A DNA stretch of 64,000 bases from Athripsodes cinereus (taxonomy: Eukaryota; Arthropoda; Insecta; Trichoptera; Leptoceridae): contig OX388325.1 in NCBI GenBank assembly GCA_947579605.1, forward strand, positions 15,061,572-15,125,571. Reading direction: 5' to 3'. The notes below the pieces were generated by a model. The model made no database searches and was not told the DNA's origin. It saw only the letters and a program-made list of their open reading frames with translations. Made by a program: the position numbers and the translations under genes. This document shows positions 1 through 11,290 of the stretch, one piece after another (within the stretch, counting starts at the first letter, position 1; the number at the start of each line of letters is the position of its first letter).

Positions 1-875
1 TTGATAAAAGGACAAGGTAAATCTATGTCTGTACTAGGACTTCCCGACTGGTTCGGTGCCCCTGCCCCCTGGGGGTGTGTAAAGAGATGTCAAAGTGGAC
101 TGAATACCTATATATTTTTGAAAAATTTAAATTCACTTTAATTTTTGTAAATGAAATATAGCGATAGGTACCACTTTCATCGATTCCGTTTCAAACAACT
201 GGCGATATCTTGATTCTTATCGCCATTGATTCTCCCGTAAAAATACATTTTATATCGTCGGTGGTTTCATGAAACCTTCTATGAGTATTTATCAAGCTTT
301 TACAGGTGATCATAAAAACTATTTAGTTGGGTGACATTTTCTATGCGTCTGATTCATTATGTGGAAGTTGTCTAAGAAATTCTATATCAAATGAAGGGTA
401 CTTACAGGGGAAAATCAAGCGATGTCACATTTTTACTTTTTTTTTTCCTGACAATACCATTTTCTACAGTAAACATAGTAGACCAAAATGCCGAAACACA
501 CATTACAAGAAAATGCGTAGACACTGAGCAATCGCCTTTCAAAAATATCGGCACAACACAAAAACAAGCAAGGTCCAGGCAAAACAGGATAAATTTAAAC
601 AAAAACATGCAATGTCCATGGATATTGCATGTTTTTGCTCTGTGTTTTTAGACCTTAGCTTAGATTTAAAAAAAAAATTACTACTAGATATAACAAACGT
701 AAAGTTTTTCAGTTTTGTATAATAAAACAGATGTATGTGCTCAATAAATACAAGCATTTTCATTTAGTTCATTGATTCATTTTCTTTATAGGGAGGATTG
801 AAGTGTTTAATTGGCATTTTCTCAGTTCGTTCTCTCTGTGACATATATTCTTCCCCTGTGCCCTTCAAATTGAAT
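1..875. other. Intergenic, no gene recognised
   Basis: AT-rich sequence with only short chance ORFs on both strands and no recognisable protein family. The one structured item is a 36-bp near-perfect palindrome at 601-636, listed separately. Confidence 0.6.
601..636. repeat. 36-bp near-perfect palindrome
   Basis: The left half AAAAACATGCAATGTCC and the right half GGATATTGCATGTTTTT pair at 16 of 17 positions around a central CCATGG context. It could be a relic of a foldback element or a cruciform-prone site; no function is evident. Confidence 0.6.
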
Positions 876-1062
876 GTCGGCTGGAGGTAACGCTCTTGCC
901 TTTGAGTCACGAGGTCCCGGGTTCGATTCCCGACCAGGGCAAAGTGAAGGATGACCTTTTTCAAATTGTCCTGGGTCTGGGTGTTACATGTATATTTGTG
1001 TAGTGCATTGTACATGTGTGTATCGTCGCGCTAGTACCCATAATACAAGATTCATATCTTAG
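876..1062 (+). mobile_element. tRNA-derived SINE (family B), 3' truncated
   Basis: The head resembles a tRNA gene: an A-box-like stretch in GGCTGGAGGTAACGC and a B-box-like GGGTTCGATTCCCG near 927-940. The body runs through a stretch reading TGTCCTGGGTCTGGGTG and ends near ATACAAGATTCATATC. The same order of blocks recurs on the - strand at 25722-25951 and, without the head, at 50192-50331, which shows it is a dispersed family. The copy looks truncated compared with 25722-25951. It is not a real tRNA gene because the anticodon region does not fold into a normal cloverleaf and the tRNA-unrelated body follows directly. Confidence 0.75.
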
Positions 1063-1469
1063 ATTTTATTTCTCTCAATAACTTTCCGTGGATATCTCAG
1101 CGTATAGGTTATTTAATCGATTGATAGGGCTCGATGAGACGAATAATTTGTTATCAGTATCTCGTTTACTTATTTTTTTAAATTGACACGGTAAATTTTA
1201 TGAATCTACCGACAGTATACAGTTTTCAATCGTTGCAACGTAGGTCACAAGTTCACAATGTACTTACACATTATTGTTTGATAATGTTAATATTAATAAA
1301 ATTCATTATGCAATATTGATAAAACTTCGACAATATTGCGTTGCTGTGTACGTATGTATTTTTCAGCATATTATTTCCTGGTATGTGCATAACGTTCGAG
1401 TATTATATTAATAATTTGTTGAGTTAAACAAAATCCCAAGGCATATGTTTATTGTTTTTGATATATTTT
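1063..1469. other. Intergenic, nothing recognised
   Basis: AT-rich spacer between two SINE insertions; no ORF of interest and no repeat that I can assign. Confidence 0.5.
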
Positions 1470-1649
1470 GAGTTCGTCGGTAGCCTGGAGGTAGAGTCTC
1501 GGCCTCCTGGACAAGGGGTCCGTGGTTCGATCCCAGGTGCCGGCAAATTCCCCTTTCACAGCACAAGCTTTTAGCTTAGTGTGAAAGGTGTATAAGGTTG
1601 TATTTGGGTTTATAACAAAACCCAGATATATCTTTATTTAAAAAAAAAA
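1470..1649 (+). mobile_element. tRNA-derived SINE (family A)
   Basis: Starts at GAGTTCGTCGGTAGCCTGG (A-box-like TAGCCTGGAGGT), has a B-box-like GTGGTTCGATCCCAGG at about 1521-1536, then a tRNA-unrelated body (CCCCTTTCACAGCACAAGC, AAGGTTGTATTTGGGTTTAT) and ends at CCCAGATATATCTT before an A-rich tail. Three more copies are in this window: 17041-17217 (-), 22275-22436 (-) and 40134-40311 (+, inside an fzr intron). Pol III-type internal promoter and A-rich end are as expected of a SINE mobilised by a LINE. Confidence 0.85.
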
Positions 1650-4574
1650 GTAGAGGACAGCTTGTGTGTTTATCACATGCAGTTAGTCTGCTGGCTTCTC
1701 CACGTCCTTTGTAGGAATCAAATAATACTAGACAATTTATTTAGCGCCGTTTTGTGATACCTTAATTAAACCTCATGTATTGATTGAATATTTGAATGAA
1801 ACATCTCGATTTGAGAACCATGTTTACACAATGTAACATTGTGCAAAATCTAATCGGGAGAAGTGAGAAAGACGTCCCAACATTCTCACTGTCACAATAC
1901 AAGTTACGCCGACAGTTATAACGATACGTGAAATACATAAACTAGTAAAGGTTCCAGGGATTATTACCAAAGCATGTATTCTGTGACCAATGATATAAAA
2001 AACAAACAATACCTAGTATATAATATATGCAGAACTTCACAGTGAGATAAAACAAAAAAATAATAATTATGAAACATTCAATCAACAATAATGCAAAAAT
2101 CATGACACCATTCCATACACACAATGTACACGATCATGTTTAAACATAGCAAAAAGTAAAAATGAATGAGAACAAATGGAAAGTTATCATTATTAAAAAT
2201 GGATACATTATCAGAAAGTCAAAAAAAATGTGTCTAGCGGTAAAAAAAATATATAATATATAATGCAATGCTACCATTCCGTTACCCACAACTTCTGAAA
2301 CGATAGTATTATCTTCCGTGGGTGACAGTGTTTACACATTATATTTATTTATTCTTTTTTTTGATTGCGGTTTTGTGATAGTATTTTATTATCTCTCTTA
2401 TCGAGTATTGTTCCGCTCTAACGGATCTATGTTTTAATGATATGCAAGAGGGCCCAGCAATACCTAACAATAAATTATTGTTATGGAGAACGGAATCGTT
2501 GATTTTTACAGATTTCCCAATAAAACTTCGTCTGGTGTCTGTCTGAATCTCACAGATCATTGCTTCCACGGCTATCTTTTTATTTGCCTATTATTTATTT
2601 ATTTATTTATCAATTTACTGTTTGGAACAGATCGTTATCATTAATAATAATTTACTGTTTGCTTGCAGTAATAGTCTGTAAATAGTATATGGATATTTTA
2701 TGAATCACAGCATATTGCATTGACCATCGAACCGAAATTATTGCATCCGGTTATATTGTCAACTATATAGAACCTGTCATTTGTTTGTATCTATCATATT
2801 CCTCAAAATATAACTAATATACTGGGAAATCCCCTGTAGGAAGGGCTGTTCAAACGTTTAATCATCTGGCTAGAGATATTGATATCTTTAAATTGACATT
2901 TACCTTTTAAAAATTCATAAAAAAATTGAGAATATGTTGTAGCTGAATCTCTATTAAAGTTCATCCTTTAAAATTATCTTTTTGGATTGCATTGGTTTAC
3001 AGCTGTAATCCTTGCTAGAATCGTCTTATTGTCTATAATAATAATGCCAAAGTTCTTTGGTGATGTTGAAATACACGTAAAAAACCCTCTAAGCTTCTAT
3101 GCATACATGCTTTGCATTGCATCCTAGAATAGACCGAAAATGCCGGGAAATGACAGGCTGGTTGATCGACAACGAAAACTAACCGCAAAAGTGAAATCGA
3201 TACTTTGAGGGTAATGTGAAGAATTTTAGAAGAACAGAAGTAGTTCAACGGTGTATTTAATTGACGAAAAGAGATAGTCATCTATTACTAGAATATATTT
3301 TCAGAAATTAGAAAATGTCTTCTTGTCTGAACTCTTAGTAATTTATTGGGCTTCCTCAGGGTTCACTTTTATGGACTCTTCTCGTCGAGGTATACTGTCG
3401 CCTATCTCGAATGTCTTAATTTTTTACTGAAGCGGAGAAGGCAACTTGTATCTTTACATGCAATTAGTCTGCTGGCTACCTTGATTGTGGGATTTGCGGT
3501 TATAGTATAGATCGATAAACGGAAATGAATTTACCGACCATTCCACTTGCTTGAAATGCAATGATGGAATATTATAATAAATAATTTTAGGAATACTGTA
3601 TAGCGAATGTCGTGGTGACAGTGCGTACGTATTTCCGCTTAATCAGCTGTCTTCTTTTACGACATCATTTCTTGGCTACCCACGTGAGAGTGATGAATTA
3701 ACAACAGCTGATTAATCATCATTCTTTTGTTTTCGTGCGAAACAATAGACAATAGTTGCAATAAAACATCTGCTATCGATTCTCGCTGATTTTGTGATGC
3801 GGTGTTGGTGTCGTGATGTGCATGTAGGAGGAGGAGTAGTATACTGTTACAATATGATTGTTATGTCATGTCTACCAAATAGGGTCAAGGTGGTTTAAAT
3901 TATGAATAATAGGTGATTATGATGAAAATTACTATAGTGTGAATAGCCAGTAAACGACAAATGACTCGATGCCTTATTGAATTCTGACGCCGGGTGTCTA
4001 GTGTCACCCCCAAACACGTTCATAGCATGCAAATTTCTTATATCGAGAAGGTAGATTATAATCGGATTTCAATTCTAAAAATCTCAATTCTAAAGGTTTT
4101 TAGTTTTACGTCAACATTTTTTTATTTTCTTTTCTTTTACAAACATGCAGATATAACATAAATAACAATACACAGCCAAATCAATTACAATTAGTAAACA
4201 AGCAAAGTTTGCAAATATTGTTTGGTATTATATTATATAATGCAACAATAAAACGAAAAAAAAACAGACACTTAAAAAAAAAGAAAGCTTTAAAGTATGT
4301 ACATGCAATCAATCATCTCCAATCAAAAAGGGAATAAAGGAATGGGACAGGAAATTGGAGCAGAAACGAAAGCATCAAATGACTAAACCCCACGAGACCC
4401 CGAAGTCTACACATATTTACGTTGTTATTATGAAAGAAGAGGATATACTTGCCTGAAAGATAGCCAGCGCAGATAGCGCCCATTAAAGCAGGTAGGTACA
4501 CTTACCCGCCGCATGAAATCGGAAAGCAAGAAACCTGCTTTCTATGTGTCGTCACCCTAAGGATAGATCTATAT
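1650..4574. other. Long gene-free AT-rich stretch
   Basis: Only short ORFs without family resemblance. There is a (TTTA)n run near 2587-2611 and oligo-A/T runs. Near 3640-3720 two short words around CAGCTGATTAA occur in inverted orientation. No coding exon, RNA gene or assignable transposon was recognised. Confidence 0.5.
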
Positions 4575-4720
4575 TCAAATTCAAATTCGTTTATTTCCTC
4601 AAATAAGCTTATACAATCAAATACAGTTCAAATATCCATAATATGCCAATACAACTAATTCCGCTTTGCCACCTCACTATAGGCTAAACCCTGTGTCGAG
4701 GCTGACAGTACAATCAGTAA
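4575..4720 (-). mobile_element. Possible LINE 3' untranslated tail
   Basis: Begins with ATTCAAATTCAAATTCGTTT followed by TATTTCCTCAAATAAGC and TTATACAATCAAATACAG, a pattern that in reverse complement looks like a non-LTR retrotransposon 3' UTR running into a simple-repeat tail. A comparable start (TCAAATTCAAATGTATTTAT) occurs near 46366. Assignment is by resemblance only. Confidence 0.35.
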
Positions 4721-4864
4721 TATATATGTGCAAGAAACAAATTTAGACATCATAATAAACAGATTAGATACAACACACCAATAGACCATAGATATCAGAA
4801 AAACATTTGTGTATAGATCAGTAGCAATATTATAGAGAGAAATAAAAACTTGTTAGAGGATAGA

Positions 4865-5043
4865 TTGAGGGACGCCGAGGTCCCGGTAGGAGACAGATGT
4901 CCTGGCTGCGAAACATAAGGGAGTGGACCTGCATCCGAAGTGTGGAAGAGCTGTTCCGAGCAGCGCAGGACAGGGACAAGTTCGCCGAGGTGATCGCCAA
5001 CGTTGGGGGGACCCGACAAGGCACTTGAAGAAGAAGAAGAGGA
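4865..5043 (+). pseudogene. LINE ORF2 C-terminal fragment (family E)
   Basis: The + strand reads an open C-terminal piece with SWLRNIREWTCIRSVEELFR and then AQDRDKFAEVIANVGGTR before a stop, followed by a (GAA)n-type 3' tail at about 5028-5042. This is the layout of the last part of RTE-like non-LTR retrotransposon ORF2 and its microsatellite tail. Relatives are at 15300-15571 (-), 27380-27560 (-) and 44010-44255 (-). It is 5'-truncated, with no reverse transcriptase domain left. Confidence 0.65.
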
Positions 5044-5611
5044 TAGATAGTAGATTGGTGCAGGAAATGAAATCGATGATGAAGAAAATATGAGGGGGAG
5101 TTTATCTCTAGATAATTGTCCTCCAAAATTTTCTGTCTTATGGTTAAGTTGCGCTTATAAATTCAAGTGATATCTGCATAGTGCCTGGAAAATTTTCGAT
5201 ATGTAACACGATGCATTTGTCAATAAATGCTGCTTGTCTAGTTTCAGATTCATTGCGACTTAGAAATGAATAGATGAATAACTTTTTTTTTACGTTCATC
5301 ATAATAATTATATGAAAACTGTTCCGTCACCAGACAGTTAGTCAATTAACTTTGCAGCGACATAGGTAATATTATTTGCATTGCTGCGTCAAAGGTGGAA
5401 CTAAATGAAGTTGGGCCGTCTGGAAATTTACATAAAATTATCAATAATAACGCCCATGTCTCTATGTATGCACATGAATATGAATAATTAAAGTATGCGC
5501 TATTATTACCTGGTGTCAGTTGAACGTTTTGGACGAAAAATAAGACAGTACAAGCTATTGTTCCTTACATAACATTCACTGTGTCTCGGTGTTTAGGTAG
5601 TAGAATTCCAC

Positions 5612-5755
5612 CTACTTACTTCCGATAGCCGAACAGCCCTTGTAGGACCTTTGCCTCCGAAACAATAGATCTTCAAGCCTTTCTATCCTGAGCAATGGAC
5701 TGCCAGTCGTCTTTAGCATTGAGCTCCTCTAAATCTCGGTTGATGTTGATGTGAG
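5612..5755 (-). pseudogene. LINE 3' fragment (family D)
   Basis: About 140 bp shared with 31262-31400 (-), 33276-33425 (-) and 19010-19125 (+). In reverse complement it reads a decayed DWQSIVQDRKAW-like stretch ending in a conserved GCTAAAGACGACTGGCAGTC region and a CATCGGAAGTAAGT end. This looks like the extreme C-terminus and 3' end of a non-LTR retrotransposon. Confidence 0.5.
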
Positions 5756-5771
5756 ATCAGAATACCATAAT

Positions 5772-5938
5772 GAAATAAATAAAACAAATGTTTTATTCTA
5801 CTGGACGATTTAATCATGAAGAGAGACGTCTTGGTGTTAGGACATTGTCAATCTGATTTCAGGATATCAGGATGTCAATCTGTCAAGACGAAAGACGTCT
5901 CTCTCGTAATTAAATCGAATAGTAGACGAAAACATTTG
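5772..5938. mobile_element. Degenerate foldback MITE, split by insertion
   Basis: The left part (AAATAAATAAAACAAATG, GAGAGACGTCTTGG, GGACATTGTCAATCTGA) and the right part (AAGACGAAAGACGTCTCTCT, CGAATAGTAG) are the two arms of the same foldback family that is near perfect at 27105-27288. The right arm stops at CATTTG (5933-5938) and resumes after the inserted element at CATTTG (6731-6736). Confidence 0.65.
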
Positions 5939-6730
5939 AATCGTGTATTTCAGAAAGCCCAAAACTCCTTAGAATCAATTTATTGGGAAATCGAAAAAAA
6001 GTGAATACTGTAATTTTTTTGTGGAAAACGTATTTTTGTGTATGAGAGAGAAATATAGTTTTAATGCTAACGGATACGATAAGAGTAAAAAATGAAACAC
6101 ATTTGAGTTTCTTCATTTATTTTTTAAGTTTTGAAATTGTTGGATTATTGGTGTTTCTGCAATACACGTATTTATGGGTGAACATAAAAGTAAAAAAAAA
6201 ATGATTTTATATAAAAAAAAATTTTTCAAATCTAAATAACAATAATAAAAATTAATCTTTATCTGGGCTAGCATCTTTATTGGGGTCACATGTCGGCCAA
6301 TCAAAAATTTCTGTGTAAAATGCTGAAATTCTCTCCTCATCGGGAATATACTTTTCAAGTTTTTTTTATGTCCTGCATTTTCAACGTATTTATTGGTATA
6401 CAACCTTGTGTGTATGCTGTTTTTGTGGGAAAACGAATAATATCTCTATTGCGTAGCCTAAAAGAGCGATCTTGGTCGATAATAAGGTGCATTATCATCA
6501 GTGTGTTTCACTATCGTATATTCAGAGTGTATTGCAGAAACACCACAACTCCCGGATTTTTGGTGTTTCTGCAATACATGAAATTTTTGGCGGTTTATTT
6601 GTTCTATTGAATTGATGAATTTTTGGTGTTTCTCTTCACTATAACATGTGTCTACCCATTAACAATTAAATTCTGCGAAAAAGTGAAATTCGAAAAAAAG
6701 GGAGTTTTGGGGTTTCTGAAATACACGATT
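5939..6730. mobile_element. TIR element inserted in the foldback, 6-bp TSD
   Basis: The ends are inverted: AATCGTGTATTTCAGAAA on the left and TTTCTGAAATACACGATT on the right, with similarity extending another ~15 bp inward. CATTTG flanks both ends (5933-5938 and 6731-6736), a plausible 6-bp target duplication. Internal words GGTGTTTCTGCAATAC occur at least twice (near 6150 and 6560). No coding sequence of note. Superfamily not determined. Confidence 0.7.
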
Positions 6731-6849
6731 CATTTGTTTTCTTTATTTCATTACATATGCAATTCTACTACCTGAACACCGACACAGTGAATATTGTGTA
6801 AGAAACAGTACTGTCGTATTTTTCTTTACTTTTTCTAAAGTAGTGATTG

Positions 6850-7115
6850 ATTAAGGAAATGAGTGAATGCGAGAGGAGCGTTGTGGACAGAAGTGTGTGT
6901 TAATAAGTTGTGATCTTACAGGACATGTGGAGCGAGTTGGTGATGGAAAGATGACAAAGAAAGTATATTTGCCTGAAAAAAAGGTTGTATGAGAGCGTGA
7001 ACGTCCGAGGACTACGTGGCTTAAGAACTGCTTCGTGTTGAATAAGATAGATCGGCAGGTATGTACGAGACAGTGCATGGATGTGGACGAAATGAAAGAA
7101 GTATGTAAGGATAGT
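6850..7115 (+). pseudogene. Decayed LINE ORF2 C-terminus (family A)
   Basis: Nucleotide blocks match the better copy at 12820-13361: a GGACATGTGGAGCGAGTTGG block (LRWFGHVERM region), AAGATGACAAAGAAAGTATA (MTKKIYL region) and CGTCCGAGGACT (GRPR region), then the GACAGTGCATGGATG region. Frameshifts and substitutions break the reading frame. Confidence 0.6.
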
Positions 7116-9599
7116 ATATATTGGTGTTATGTCCTTTCTTAGCTGTTAATTTTCGGTTTTCATTCTGGGAGACTTTTTAACTTCTTTGTTTTTATGCAAT
7201 TTCGATTATTTTTTGCAGATATTGTGTTTGTCTTCCACGTGGTTTTCATTTCATTGCGAGTTGAATTAATGTTTTTAATTATTAACAAAAATTATAATGC
7301 AGTGTCGTTATCTTTGTAGATAAGACGGGTGCGTCCTTCTGTTTACCCTTGGCGTGTTGACACTTCTAGATAAAATTACGCAAGTTTAAAGATAAATTAA
7401 TAATTAATTTTATAACAGTTGCATTTCAAAATGTTCCAAGTCCGATAAACTTATTACCAGTCTTATAATTCTTTGCTGTTATCTGGCTGTCGTCAAGTAG
7501 CAATGGGTGGGTTTATTCAATATCTCTCAAGTACTGAACAAATTTCTGTAATCAGGAGACACTATGGTCTTGGTTGGATCATATTTTACCGTGAATTTGC
7601 AATGGTAATTAGACAAAAATACCTCTTTTTCGTTTCATCTACAAGGTTTTCAATATCTTGGTAAGTCCTTATGGTACAACTTCTCCACGCCTCTCATCTC
7701 TATCCAGTTTAGCACATTATGCATCCATGACATCTATATTTTACAAAGTGGCCTGTATATTCCTATTACCTATGTCCATCAATTTACATAAATCAATCTC
7801 AAAAGTTGATACATCTTCCCACATGGCACAGAGGAAATGTTCGCTGCTGTTTGTGGTCCTTCTAGACCCGTAGGATACGGTGATTTAGTGGCCACAAGAA
7901 AAAGTTTTTTCGTCTTCATGAACTTTTACACTTTTTTTGGTAGCCTAATATCTCTTTCTTAAAGATACTGCATAGAGAAGGATGTATATTGCCATTTAAT
8001 CCCCTCCCTTTCGTACCATTGTTTTGATGTGTGGCCGCTTAATCTGAAGTCCTCTCCGGGGCAGCATTTCTCACTTCATTGCAACGTTAAGTCCTGTTTG
8101 TGTGTGTGTGTGTGTCGTTAAGGAAATATATATTTCTAGGTACGATACGAGATATGCGATAGGCCCTTTCAAAATAGCAGCTAACCCATCTGGACTAAAT
8201 CTTGCGCAATTTGATATCCGCGATATTTAAAACAAATCTCGTAAAATTTTATATCTGCGCTTGTGTGTTTAGGTGTTATGTTATTTTTTTTTATTATTTC
8301 TTTAAACATTTTACTATCTGAGTATATTTTTCGTCGTGAACCTTTGATTTCAATAACTGTATAATATTTTTGTTGCTGTAAATTTACAAAGTAATAAAAC
8401 ATGTTTTTTTAAGAGCACTGAAAAAACTTATGTTTTCTGATTAATTAAGTTATTGAAATCTACCTTTATTCAATATCTGTCATGTCGACGTCTCTTTTTA
8501 TAATGGATGCTAGTAAAGCCTAATTGTCATGCTCTAAACGTTTTTTTTTTTTTTTTTTTTTTGTGTCTTGTCTGGCGTCCATGTTCACGTCGTGTTGATA
8601 TTAAAAATATAAACTTTTTCACCAAATACAAATATCTCTTCTTAGTCGAATGAAACGATGGGATTGTGTCCTGAAGATGAAATATCTAGGTTGGCTGAGC
8701 TCTTACATCGTCCTTATCCAACCACCATTCATTAATATTTCATGGGAGAGTTCAGGGCTTACCAAAAGAGTTAAAATTACAAACTCTTGGAGGAGATACT
8801 CACTACAAGGCACTACTCCCTACTTTAAACATTCCCACAAACTATATACTTACAGTTACGTATTGCTACGTGCGAAGCCAAAATTTCTCAATATTAACAC
8901 ATATTAACGTATGTGTGCACCGCCTCGTTGTAGGACAATCGGAAGTGTTCCCTGCGGAAGTCCCCGACTGACGCCGTAAATATTAATGATGCCTCGTGAC
9001 CGAATAAGGGCTCTAGTACACTGTACATCGCGTCCTGTGCCGTCGTTCACGATAATTATTATCATCATCGTTAGATTTAGTTTGTTATCTTAACGATTCT
9101 AAACGTATAATTAGAATTAATGTGCCTGCCTATTTAGTAGCAATTATCTTTTTTTGTTAAATAAATACACACATCGTACAATATAACATTTTTTTATAGG
9201 TGGACATTTTCAGATTTTTTTGCTATGAGTATAACGTACGCGTCTCGAGAATTCAAAATTGTTTCTTAAATGACCAATTATTTCAGTTTTGCCCGAAATC
9301 ACAATTATTGATAAAATGATGATTTTTTTCTTAGTTAAGCATAAAAATAACAGGTAACTATTTAAATTTTGCAAGTTAATGTGTAAATCAATAACACGGA
9401 ATGACGTATTTCAACATGTCTTCAGCGTACCTCTCAACTTTAACAACAAAATTATATTTGTCTGCCCATTATATTCACAGGTTTTATGACTTCATTTAAA
9501 ACTTAATTGTCTCTAAATTCAATAAAGTCCCATAAAATATCATAAAGCAAACCAGAAATATGTTAAATATGTATTTTTTTCCTGTCCTTCAAATCACAA
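7116..9599. other. Gene-free stretch
   Basis: No supported gene. Contains a (GT)n run at about 8097-8115 and a poly-T run at about 8541-8562. The short ORFs show no conserved motif. Confidence 0.5.
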
Positions 9600-10910
9600 A
9601 AATTGGAATTCCTATTACGTCACGGCCATTCTAAACCTCTGTTTTACTTATTTTGGTCAAATCGAGTGTCGATTATAATTAATGGCAACATTATATTAGT
9701 CTATGAATGCCGCTATATTGTGTAAAAACGTCGGTTGTGCAGATTCTTGTGACGGAACAGGTCCACGTTGTTGCTCACTAAAATTGGTGTTCCATTACGA
9801 ACGCAGATTTCTAAGGTAAGTTAAGAGTTTTATTTGTTTCTTTTGGACTCTAATTACATATTAAATATTGTTCATTTTGAATTACAAGTCGAATGCATCC
9901 TTATATTCACTAACAAGGTGTAAACATGTGGATGAACAGAGATCGATACGTTTACGTCACGTCCATTACGGAACGTTATGTATTGGTGGAAAAAAACTGT
10001 CACGTAATGGAATTGTAAAGCCTAGCTTACATTGAATATTTTAATCTTCCGACTATATTAAAAGATGTTAATAATTATTATTTTTTGACATTGCATACGA
10101 GATTATAATATTACTTTTTTATAAACTGACATATGAATATAATTGCTATTATCATTTTTTACTTATTGTTTATATTATTTTGGATTTAATTGTTGTTATT
10201 ATTTTTTTCCTCTTTATTAACATGTAAAAGGCGAAAGCCGTGAATATGCATAAATAAATAAATAAAATACATAAAAAAAAAAACAAAAAACTTATCTCGG
10301 ATTTTCGACTGATATAATTAATGAATATTATTACCATGCGACGTTAGCTTTACTTTTCCATTACGTAACGAGAGACTTCCTATTACGTTGCTGTCCTATT
10401 ATATCTCCGACTATTTTTTTTAGATTTTATTCCAACAACTGATACAACTGTATTATTGTAATATATAAAATATAGTATGTGAACTGAATTGTTGTTGGAA
10501 AGTGCAAATCACCAACAAATTTGCCATAATTAGTGTAGAATATAAGAAAACTCATTACTGTATAGTACAAAACGTAACGTAATGGACCAATTGGACAGAA
10601 AATGTGACATTTTACGTTATTTTCCTAATAAAATTATATATTTTCTTAAAGAATGTTGTGATTATAACTATATTAAATACTTTCGACAACTATTCACTAA
10701 AATGTTTTTATTTAAAACCCCGTTGAATTGTGTGATGTAATGGAAATTTCTTGAGATATTGCTTCACGAAAACGCATTTCCTGACAAAAAGAAAACACAA
10801 AACTTAAAAGTAATTGATTTCTCACGTCCGTTACTGTTGTATACATATTTTAAATACAAAATCAGGCATAATTTGTTACACATATTTTTTTAGGTTCCAC
10901 TACGTAACGA
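9600..10910. repeat. Cluster of TTACGTAA-like palindromic words
   Basis: Variants of CCATTACGTAACG occur about ten times in both orientations (for example near 9610, 9790, 9955, 9975, 10002, 10363, 10570, 10740, 10828 and 10893), in otherwise very AT-rich sequence. The core TTACGTAA is self-complementary and contains CpG. Clustering suggests either binding sites or subterminal repeats of an unrecognised transposon; no ORF explains it. Confidence 0.45.
10217..10290 (+). mobile_element. Possible LINE 3' tail with (TAAA)n
   Basis: A GTAAAAGGCGAAAGCCGTGA block followed by ATAAATAAATAAAT and an A-rich run resembles a LINE 3' end. Similar words in inverse orientation are near 41940 (inside an fzr intron) and 37262-37330. 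Confidence 0.4.
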
Positions 10911-11160
10911 AGCAAAAAAATTTGAAAATGCCCAGGTACAAGAACATACATCGAAAAGAAAAGTATGTAATCTTAGAAAATCAGCTCAACAAATCATCCC
11001 ATTCAAAACATGCGGAATATATTTCCAATAAAATATCTGACCGAGAATTTAACATCTTCAATTCAGCTCATTCTAGATGTCTTAACTTCTATGTAAATGT
11101 AAATCTTTGTCTCCTATTAAGTACCTGGAATGTAACTAAGGTCGTATACCTATAATTCTC

Positions 11161-11290
11161 TTCTCTTCCAAGTCGGTCCCTCGATGCGTGGATCAGGATT
11201 GTGTTGTGACCACCATAACCCCAACCAAGCGACAAGCCCTTCCACCGCGCCCTGTCCTCCGCCTGCCTATAATAGGTGACGACTCTAAAT
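11161..11290 (-). pseudogene. LINE 3' relic, probably family F
   Basis: A locally GC-rich patch with GGTCCCTCGATGCGTGGATC and TTGTGACCACCATAA resembles the corresponding portion of the copies at 30018-30244 and 46202-46360. It is strongly decayed; assignment tentative. Confidence 0.35.

Larger units (their letters stand above)
5538..6825. mobile_element. Composite TIR element with nested insertions
   Basis: A left arm (5538-5608; contains CACTGTGTCTCGGTGTTTAG and GTAGTAGAATTCC) and a right arm (about 6765-6825; contains GAACACCGACACAGTGAATA) are inverted copies of one another. Between them lie a family D LINE piece (5612-5755), a degenerate foldback unit (5772-5938 plus 6737-6755) and a second TIR element (5939-6730) that splits the foldback. 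A right-arm-like sequence also directly follows the palindrome at 27105-27288 (27291-27335), so foldback and arm appear to belong together. No transposase ORF is visible, so this is a non-autonomous element. Confidence 0.6.

Noticed and set aside
1..270. Relationship between the window start and the element region at 23270-23480
   Set aside because: Only a short ATTCCGTTTCAAAC word and a GTGGACT word are shared, not enough to call a repeat.
900..940. tRNA gene suggested by the B-box-like GGGTTCGATTCCCG
   Set aside because: The same head plus a tRNA-unrelated body recurs elsewhere, so it is a SINE; the cloverleaf is incomplete.
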